Of a stretch of DNA of 11,831 nucleotides, positions 7,483 to 11,831 are shown piece after piece. Position numbers and translations under genes: made by a program. Within the stretch, counting starts at the first letter, position 1. Each line of letters opens with the position of its first letter. The notes beneath the pieces were generated by a model, which saw nothing but the letters and a program-made list of their open reading frames with translations, searched no databases and was not told the origin of the DNA. The DNA comes from Methanosarcina sp. (GTDB taxonomy: Archaea > Halobacteriota > Methanosarcinia > Methanosarcinales > Methanosarcinaceae): positions 1 to 11,831 of the forward strand of contig JADGNM010000040.1 of assembly GCA_017883485.1 (NCBI GenBank), written 5' to 3'.

Positions 7483-9606
7483 ATGTCAGAATCATCCAGT
7501 AAACCGGTACTTGTGACCTGTGGCCTTCCTTATGCTAACGGCACAGCCCATATCGGGCATCTCCGGACCTACGTGCCCGCTGATATCTTCGCCCGTTCCC
7601 TGCGGAAGGAAGGAAGGGAGGTTACCTTTATCTGCGGCTCGGACACTCACGGCACTCCCATTGTCGTGAATGCCGAGGAACTTGGAATCACCCCTAAAGA
7701 GCTAGTAGAGACGTATCACAGGCATTTTGACGAGACCTTCAAAAGCTTAGGAATTTACTTTGATGCTTTTGGGACAACGGATGATCCTGAAAATCATAAC
7801 AGGACTCTGGATATTGTTAACAAGCTGATCGAAAAAGGTTACGTGTACCCAAAAACAATCGAAATTGCCTACTGTCCGAAATGTAACCGTTTTCTCCCTG
7901 ACCGCTACGTTGAGGGAGCTTGTCCACATTGCGGGGAAACTGCCAGGGGAGATGAATGTGACCAGGGATGTGGAAAGCATCTGGAGCCAGGAGAGCTGCA
8001 GAACCCTGTATGTACGATCTGCGGAGGGCCTGCCGAATACCGTCAGCAAGAGCACTTCTTTTTCAAGCTTTCCGAATTCAGTGATTACCTCATGGACTAT
8101 CTCTCACATGACCTCGGAGGAACAACAAACGCCAGGAACTACGCATTAGGCTGGGTAAAGCAGGGACTTACCGACTGGTGCATCACACGGAACCTGGAAT
8201 GGGGAGTAAAATTTCCCGGGCATGACGACCTGGTAGTCTACGTCTGGGTAGACGCCCCCATAGGCTATATAGCCTTTACTGAGGAATGGGCAGCAAGAGC
8301 AGGAGACTCATGGGAAAAATACTGGAAAAATGACGGGGAAATTGTCCATTTTATAGGTGGAGATATCGCCTACCATCACTGCATCTTCTGGCCGGCCATG
8401 CTCAAAGGGGCAGAATACTCAGTACCGACTGCTGTTGTAGCCTCAGGGATGGTTAAAATTGAAGATAAGAAGTTTTCCAAGACCAGAGGTTATGTAGTCT
8501 GGGTAGGGGAAGATTACCTGGACCATGGCTTCCACCCTGATCTCCTGAGATACTACCTGGCAAGCTATACCTCTCATACCAAGGAGCTGAACTTCTCCTG
8601 GCACGTGCTTCAGGAAAAAATCAATACCGAACTGGTGGCCGTGCTCGGAAATTTCCTGTACCGGACAATGCTTTTTGCCTTCAAGAACTACGGAGAGGTC
8701 CCTGATGGGGAGCTCGAACCTGAGGTCAGAGACGAAATAGAAAAAGCTATAACAGAAGTAAAAGCAGCAATGTCCGAATACGAGTTCAAAAGAGCCGTTG
8801 ATTCTGCAATGGCGTTTGCTTCTTTCGGGAACAGCTATTTCCAGGTTAATGAACCCTGGAGACTGATCAAAGAAGATAAGAAGGCCTGTGGAAACGTACT
8901 TTACAACTGCCTCCACATAGCAAAAGCCCTCTGCCTTATCTTTGAGCCCGTGCTCCCGCAAACTATGGAAAACGCATGGAAAGAGCTCGGACAAAAAGGA
9001 GACCTGCACGCAGCCCAGTACAGTGAAGCCCTCGTGCCCATAAAAGCAGGCACAAAACTTGAGAAACCTCAACTTCTCTTTACCAAGCTTGAAGATGACA
9101 GGATAGCCGAAATGGAAGAGATTGCAAACCAGAGGGTAAAAGCTGCAGATGCAAAGAAAAACGCAGCAAAGGAAAATGATAAGGAACCCTCAAAATCCGA
9201 AGGAATGGGCCCGGCAGAAGAAGCCGCAAAATCGGAAAAAGCAAAAGCTAATAAAACCGAACAGAAAGAAACTCTTCCCTTGATCGAATACGGAGATTTT
9301 GCAAAACTCGATATCAGGGTGGGAAAAGTTCTGCTTGCCGAACCAATTAAGAAGTCCGATAAACTTCTCAGGGTTGAAGTGGATATCGGAGAGGAAAAGC
9401 CAAGACAGCTTGTTGCGGGCATGGCTTCCTATTATACATCAGAAGAACTTGTTGGAAAATATGTAATCGTACTCACCAACCTCAAACCTGCCAAACTCTG
9501 CGGAGTTGAATCACAGGGTATGATGCTTGCAGCAGACGATTGTGAAAATATTGTAGCAGCCCTGACGCCGGATAAAGAGGTTAAACCGGGTTCCAGGATA
9601 CGCTGA
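7483..9606 (+). CDS. metG: Methionyl-tRNA synthetase with C-terminal tRNA-binding domain
   Basis: A 707-residue cytoplasmic enzyme that charges tRNA-Met with methionine using ATP. Landmarks are the class I HIGH motif (23-26, in TAHIGHL); a zinc-knuckle insertion with eight cysteines (131, 134, 147, 150, 159, 163, 177, 180), enough for two zinc sites; the WVDAPIGY block (255-262); and KFSKT (330-334) in place of KMSKS. The helical anticodon-binding domain spans about 370-520. A charged Ala/Lys/Glu linker (about 540-598) joins it to an OB-fold tRNA-binding domain (about 602-707) of the Trbp111/EMAPII type, with LDIRVGKV (609-616) and SQGMMLAA (677-684). In some archaea this domain is a separate protein; here it is fused. 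The gene appears intact. It stands alone on its strand, diverging from sppA, and a long hairpin follows its stop. Confidence 0.97.
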   Translation: MSESSSKPVLVTCGLPYANGTAHIGHLRTYVPADIFARSLRKEGREVTFICGSDTHGTPIVVNAEELGITPKELVETYHRHFDETFKSLGIYFDAFGTTDDPENHNRTLDIVNKLIEKGYVYPKTIEIAYCPKCNRFLPDRYVEGACPHCGETARGDECDQGCGKHLEPGELQNPVCTICGGPAEYRQQEHFFFKLSEFSDYLMDYLSHDLGGTTNARNYALGWVKQGLTDWCITRNLEWGVKFPGHDDLVVYVWVDAPIGYIAFTEEWAARAGDSWEKYWKNDGEIVHFIGGDIAYHHCIFWPAMLKGAEYSVPTAVVASGMVKIEDKKFSKTRGYVVWVGEDYLDHGFHPDLLRYYLASYTSHTKELNFSWHVLQEKINTELVAVLGNFLYRTMLFAFKNYGEVPDGELEPEVRDEIEKAITEVKAAMSEYEFKRAVDSAMAFASFGNSYFQVNEPWRLIKEDKKACGNVLYNCLHIAKALCLIFEPVLPQTMENAWKELGQKGDLHAAQYSEALVPIKAGTKLEKPQLLFTKLEDDRIAEMEEIANQRVKAADAKKNAAKENDKEPSKSEGMGPAEEAAKSEKAKANKTEQKETLPLIEYGDFAKLDIRVGKVLLAEPIKKSDKLLRVEVDIGEEKPRQLVAGMASYYTSEELVGKYVIVLTNLKPAKLCGVESQGMMLAADDCENIVAALTPDKEVKPGSRIR

Positions 9607-9632
9607 GTTTAAACGTAAGTCAATAGGTACTT

Positions 9633-9707
9633 TGTAGTCTACGGGGTTTGACCTTCGGACTGGCTTCAGAATTTACTGATAATTTATCCCAGCCTCCGTA
9701 GACTACA
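9633..9707. repeat. Perfect 12-base inverted repeat forming a long hairpin after metG
   Basis: TGTAGTCTACGG (9633-9644) and CCGTAGACTACA (9696-9707) are exact reverse complements, separated by 51 bases. A weaker inner pairing is possible: G9645-T9695, G9646-C9694, and CTGG 9660-9663 with CCAG 9689-9692. It begins 27 bases after the metG stop. It could be a structured 3' end, a small RNA or a tiny mobile element. No classical U tract follows directly, only ATTTTATAAATTAA at 9715-9728. Confidence 0.55.
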
Positions 9708-10325
9708 CATTGCCATTTTATAAATTAACCTCCGTTTTACTTTATATGTACAACTTGTCTAAATATAGCCCTTTATTTCGAGTGCGCTTCCCTTTAAAAT
9801 CTAAAATGTGATATGTGCATAGTTTGAATTGCGGATCAGTCCACAGGCCTGGGCGCTCTCATGGATCTGGACGGATACAGAACATGGCGCAAAAAAGAGA
9901 TGGTCTGATTTTTATTAAACTCCCATTGACTGATAGGACTTTATACATGCAATAACCCGTTCTTTACAAAAGATGTTTATATTTTTTGGCTCTTCACTGT
10001 TTTGTGCGGGTAACTTACATTTAACTCCTAAATATTGAAGTAGTATGTATAAAATGTAGGAATAGTTATTGTTTAAAATCATATTCATGCTTGATGTTCT
10101 TCTATTTAATTTGACTACTTCCGAACTAAGTAATTATTTTCAACCCACACAAAAAAGCTAAAAGCTATATTTAATATTATTACGGTTAAAATCGATAGGA
10201 AGAGAAAAATTAAGATTTCTGTGTTTATTTTCATTCGATTTATTTTTATATATTTAAAAACGATTGCAAAACAAAGAATTCTTTCTAAAAACTCACTAAC
10301 CCAAAGAGGAAAGCCAGAATTTTAA
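9708..10325. other. Long AT-rich intergenic stretch with one GC-rich patch
   Basis: No complete gene is seen in about 620 bases. Most is AT-rich, with TATA-like strings at several places, for example within 10245-10260. A GC-richer, coding-like patch at 9831-9908 stands out; in one frame it gives a short peptide ending MDLDGYRTWRKKEMV and a TGA at 9906-9908. It might be the tail of a lost gene, but I do not recognise the family. Confidence 0.45.
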
Positions 10326-10340
10326 TTTTATAAAAATATG
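10326..10340 (+). promoter_or_regulatory. TATA box candidate for the RHH-coiled-coil gene
   Basis: TTTTATAAAAATATG is a strong TATA-like string. It predicts a start site near 10358, giving a leader of about 130 bases. A closer alternative at 10401-10414 would give a shorter leader. Confidence 0.4.
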
Positions 10341-10349
10341 GTTTTAGAA

Positions 10350-10420
10350 TGTATAATTTCTGTACATTTTGCCCTAATAATCCAGGTTTTAGCCGATCTT
10401 AAAAATGTATACTTTTGTAC
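10350..10420 (+). promoter_or_regulatory. Two similar TGTATA...TGTAC motifs, candidate operators
   Basis: TGTATAATTTCTGTAC (10350-10365) and TGTATACTTTTGTAC (10406-10420) share TGTATA and TGTAC at nearly the same spacing. The first overlaps the predicted start site and the second lies in the leader of the RHH gene. RHH proteins commonly autoregulate through repeated short sites, so self-repression is inferred here. Confidence 0.3.
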
Positions 10421-10486
10421 TTCAATGAACTTAGTAATACACTTACTAAAAAAAGCTTTAATTCAGTAAGGAGTTACTACAACTGT

Positions 10487-11053
10487 ATGAAATCCTCGAT
10501 AAGTGCAAAGATCCCCACAGAGCTTTATGAGGAAGTCCAGGCAGCAATAAAGGATGATAAATACACAAGTAATACAGAGTGCATTATAGAAGGCCTTACA
10601 TTACTACTGCGTAATACTGATCAAGCGGACTTAGAGTTAAAGACCTTACTACAAGAGAAGGAAAAAGAAATACAAAACTTACAGAACGAAGTAAAACGTA
10701 GTAAGGAAGAAATACAAGCTTTACAAGAGGAAGTAATCCGTAGTAAAGAGGAAGTAAACCGTAGTAAAGAAGAAGTAAAACGTAGTATAGAGGAATACAT
10801 AGGACAGATTAAGAGCCTCGAAGATAAGTTAAGAACCGCCCCGGATCCATCAGAGCTCGCCCAGATGCGCGCTAGATCTGAAGAGCTCGAAAGGCACATT
10901 GAGACTTTAAAGCAAGATAAGGAAATAGCTGAAAGGGATAAAGAAGATCTCAAAACCACATATAACAATTACTTCCTGCAGGTTCAAACACTTATCATTC
11001 AGAAAGCGATAGAAGCCCCAGGAGCAAAAAAGCCCTGGTGGAGATTCTGGTAA
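10487..11053 (+). CDS. Ribbon-helix-helix, coiled-coil protein with Trp-rich C-terminal tail
   Basis: A 188-residue protein of unknown function. Residues 1-45 look like a CopG-type ribbon-helix-helix DNA-binding domain: strand SISAKIP (4-10), helix TELYEEVQAAIKDD, a turn with YTSNTE (26-31), and helix CIIEGLTLLLRN. Residues about 46-170 are a long charged coiled coil. Within it a heptad E-E-V-x-R-S-K recurs, encoded by near-identical 21-base units starting at 10688, 10730, 10751 and 10772. The protein ends KKPWWRFW, a short aromatic tail that I recall at the end of other coiled-coil regulators and plasmid or phage proteins. The ATG at 10487 is chosen because the RHH strand follows it directly and AAGGAG lies at 10468-10473, 13 bases ahead; a TTG at 10415 would add 24 residues without homology. 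Base composition is more AT-rich than metG. It may be a plasmid- or phage-derived segregation or regulatory protein, but this is inference. Confidence 0.75.
   Translation: MKSSISAKIPTELYEEVQAAIKDDKYTSNTECIIEGLTLLLRNTDQADLELKTLLQEKEKEIQNLQNEVKRSKEEIQALQEEVIRSKEEVNRSKEEVKRSIEEYIGQIKSLEDKLRTAPDPSELAQMRARSEELERHIETLKQDKEIAERDKEDLKTTYNNYFLQVQTLIIQKAIEAPGAKKPWWRFW
10688..10789 (+). repeat. Tandem 21-base repeat encoding coiled-coil heptads
   Basis: Units of the type GAAGTAAACCGTAGTAAA start at 10688, 10730, 10751 and 10772. They are 42, 21 and 21 bases apart; the missing copy at 10709 is diverged. Conservation at the DNA level, including third positions, suggests recent duplication of one heptad and possible length variation between strains. 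Confidence 0.8.
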
Positions 11054-11066
11054 TTATGCTGTATGA

Positions 11067-11176
11067 TACATAGGTTGAGTAAAATCTCTGTATTTTTGCC
11101 ATTTTCACTCTGATTTTGAGCTAAAATTGTGGCTAAAACTGCCAAAATGCATAGGTTCGACACTAAAATCTATGCA
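11067..11176. repeat. 110-base imperfect palindromic element with two related stem-loops
   Basis: Two related hairpins flank a palindromic core. The left one has arms TACATAG (11067-11073) and CTCTGTA (11086-11092). The right one has arms TGCATAG (11148-11154) and CTATGCA (11170-11176). Loops are similar: GTTGAGTAAAAT and GTTCGACACTAAAAT. The core 11093-11147 is an imperfect dyad centred on AGCT near 11120. The T-rich left half (T5 at 11093-11097, TTTT at 11102-11105 and 11114-11117) may also terminate the upstream RHH gene. The layout resembles a MITE or an intergenic structured repeat. Confidence 0.5.
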
Positions 11177-11282
11177 TTAGTAAAAAATACTTGATCTGTT
11201 CCTTGTGGTAAAGAAAAATGGTACAGAGGAATTGCACTTATAGAACTTTCGCTACACTAACCAGAACTTCTAGCAATAGTAG

Positions 11283-11292
11283 CTATATATAT
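11283..11292 (+). promoter_or_regulatory. TATA box of the toxin-antitoxin operon
   Basis: CTATATATAT is centred about 26 bases before the antitoxin ATG at 11314, exactly the archaeal distance to a start site. No Shine-Dalgarno lies between them, so the transcript is predicted to be leaderless. Confidence 0.6.
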
Positions 11293-11313
11293 GTAAAAGT
11301 CAGATTATAATTC

Positions 11314-11565
11314 ATGAACAATGTAATAAGCTTAAATGAAAACGCTAGTAGAATGTTGAGTAATATAAAAGAAATGTATGGGTTAGAAACCGATAGCGAG
11401 GCCATTGAGTTTATGGCATCTCAATGTATTGAAGAACCAGAATTAAGACCTGAATACATCGAGAAGATGAAGGAAATAGATAAAGAGGAATTTATTCATG
11501 TTCCTCATGGTATGAGCATATTAGAATATCTTGATAGCCTGCCAGATGAGGATGAAGATGACTGA
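11314..11565 (+). CDS. DUF2683-like antitoxin
   Basis: An 83-residue small acidic protein, probably the antitoxin of a type II pair. The first 40 residues (VISLNENASRMLSNIKEMYG, then LETDSEAIEFMASQ) look like a ribbon-helix-helix dimer and DNA-binding domain. The following ELRPEYIEKMKEI (48-60) is typical of the archaeal DUF2683 family as I recall it, and such linkers wrap the toxin. The C-terminus, ending LDSLPDEDEDD, is unusually acidic and differs from the basic-to-neutral ends I expect. It overlaps the next gene by 8 bases, so the two are co-translated. The promoter is leaderless, with the TATA box at 11283-11292. Autoregulation through the N-terminal domain is expected from the family but no operator could be identified. 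Confidence 0.7.
   Translation: MNNVISLNENASRMLSNIKEMYGLETDSEAIEFMASQCIEEPELRPEYIEKMKEIDKEEFIHVPHGMSILEYLDSLPDEDEDD
11548..11551 (+). promoter_or_regulatory. Ribosome binding site deciding the toxin start
   Basis: GAGG, 6 bases before the ATG at 11558, lies inside the antitoxin tail. In-frame ATGs at 11546 and 11552 and a TTG at 11531 have no comparable motif, so 11558 is preferred. Confidence 0.5.
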
Positions 11566-11806
11566 AGAATACGATTTGGACATTAAACCAAAGCTTCAAA
11601 AAGTGTTAAAAAAGTTAGCAAAAAAGAATAGGAAGTTAGCTATTGCAATTGATAAGAAAGTTAAAGAGATATGTGCTAATCCACATAGATTTAAAAATCT
11701 CAGGAATGAGATGAGCGAGAAAAATAGAATTCATTTTGTAACTATTCAGCCTACCCAAAATCAGTTGATTGATATTGATTTTGACATCACAGATAAGTGT
11801 GATTAA
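11558..11806 (+). CDS. RelE-like toxin of a type II toxin-antitoxin pair, possibly degraded
   Basis: An 82-residue basic protein that would normally bind the ribosome and cut mRNA. The order YDLDIKPKLQKVLKKLAKKN (5-24), a second helix, then ANPHRFKNLRNEM (40-52) is the core of archaeal RelE-like toxins. The C-terminal half departs from the pattern I recall. After RIH (57-59) about four residues seem missing, and the expected tail FDHHDKIY reads FDITDKCD (75-82). At the DNA level the HH to IT change can be explained by losing one C and gaining one A a few bases later, a compensated frameshift near 11785-11793. That would replace the family's histidines and tyrosine, so activity may be reduced or lost. 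It is translationally coupled to the antitoxin, and two stop codons follow in frame. Confidence 0.65.
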   Translation: MTEEYDLDIKPKLQKVLKKLAKKNRKLAIAIDKKVKEICANPHRFKNLRNEMSEKNRIHFVTIQPTQNQLIDIDFDITDKCD

Positions 11807-11831
11807 TAACCAATGGTAGAATAAAAAACGC

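Noticed and set aside
8443..9072. 209-codon minus-strand open frame inside metG
   Set aside because: Antisense to the anticodon-binding part of metG; no recognisable protein features.
10688..10789. Tandem 21-base units considered as a CRISPR array
   Set aside because: Units are directly adjacent, without unique spacers of constant length, and keep the reading frame as coiled-coil heptads.
11148..11176. GGTTCGA string resembling a tRNA T arm
   Set aside because: The loop between the arms is 15 bases rather than 7, and no acceptor, D or anticodon arms can be found around it.

Overview
The window looks like a chromosomal segment of a methanogenic archaeon of the genus Methanosarcina. Grounds: archaeal TATA-type promoters; a class I methionyl-tRNA synthetase of archaeal layout; intracellular GH57 and GH15 glycosidases paired as recalled for the methanogen pair MJ1611/MJ1610; a DUF2683-type antitoxin with a RelE-like toxin; and long AT-rich intergenic stretches littered with insertion-sequence debris. 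The species assignment rests on recalled sequence style, not on a search.

Left part (350-5504, + strand): a tight four-gene operon for alpha-glucan (glycogen/starch) turnover. It encodes two tandem GH57 proteins, a small ACT-V4R protein and a GH15 glucoamylase-type enzyme. Junctions are an ATGA overlap, a 37-base gap with a good ribosome binding site, and a 17-base overlap. The second GH57 protein keeps the catalytic residues (His11, Glu147, Asp240). The first has the same fold signature, but these are Asn11, Gln146 and Asn236, so it looks like a catalytically dead, possibly binding or regulatory, paralogue. The ACT-V4R protein is a plausible ligand sensor for the pathway.

Middle part: convergent to the operon lies sppA (6791-5601, - strand), a membrane-anchored S49 signal peptide peptidase with an intact Ser216/Lys268 dyad and probably a nearly leaderless transcript. 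A 690-base divergent intergenic region follows. It holds the C-terminal remnant of an IS630-family transposase (7400-7221, - strand) whose edge abuts the predicted metG promoter. metG (7483-9606, + strand) is full length, with a fused C-terminal tRNA-binding domain, and is followed by a long hairpin.

Right part (9607-11831): an accessory-looking, AT-rich region. It carries a ribbon-helix-helix/coiled-coil protein whose coil contains 21-base tandem repeats and which ends in a Trp-rich tail, a 110-base imperfect palindromic element, and a leaderless toxin-antitoxin pair whose toxin end looks altered.

Best candidates for new biology: the paired active and pseudo-enzyme GH57 proteins with an ACT-V4R protein in one operon; the RHH-coiled-coil-PWWRFW protein with its candidate operators; and the altered toxin.
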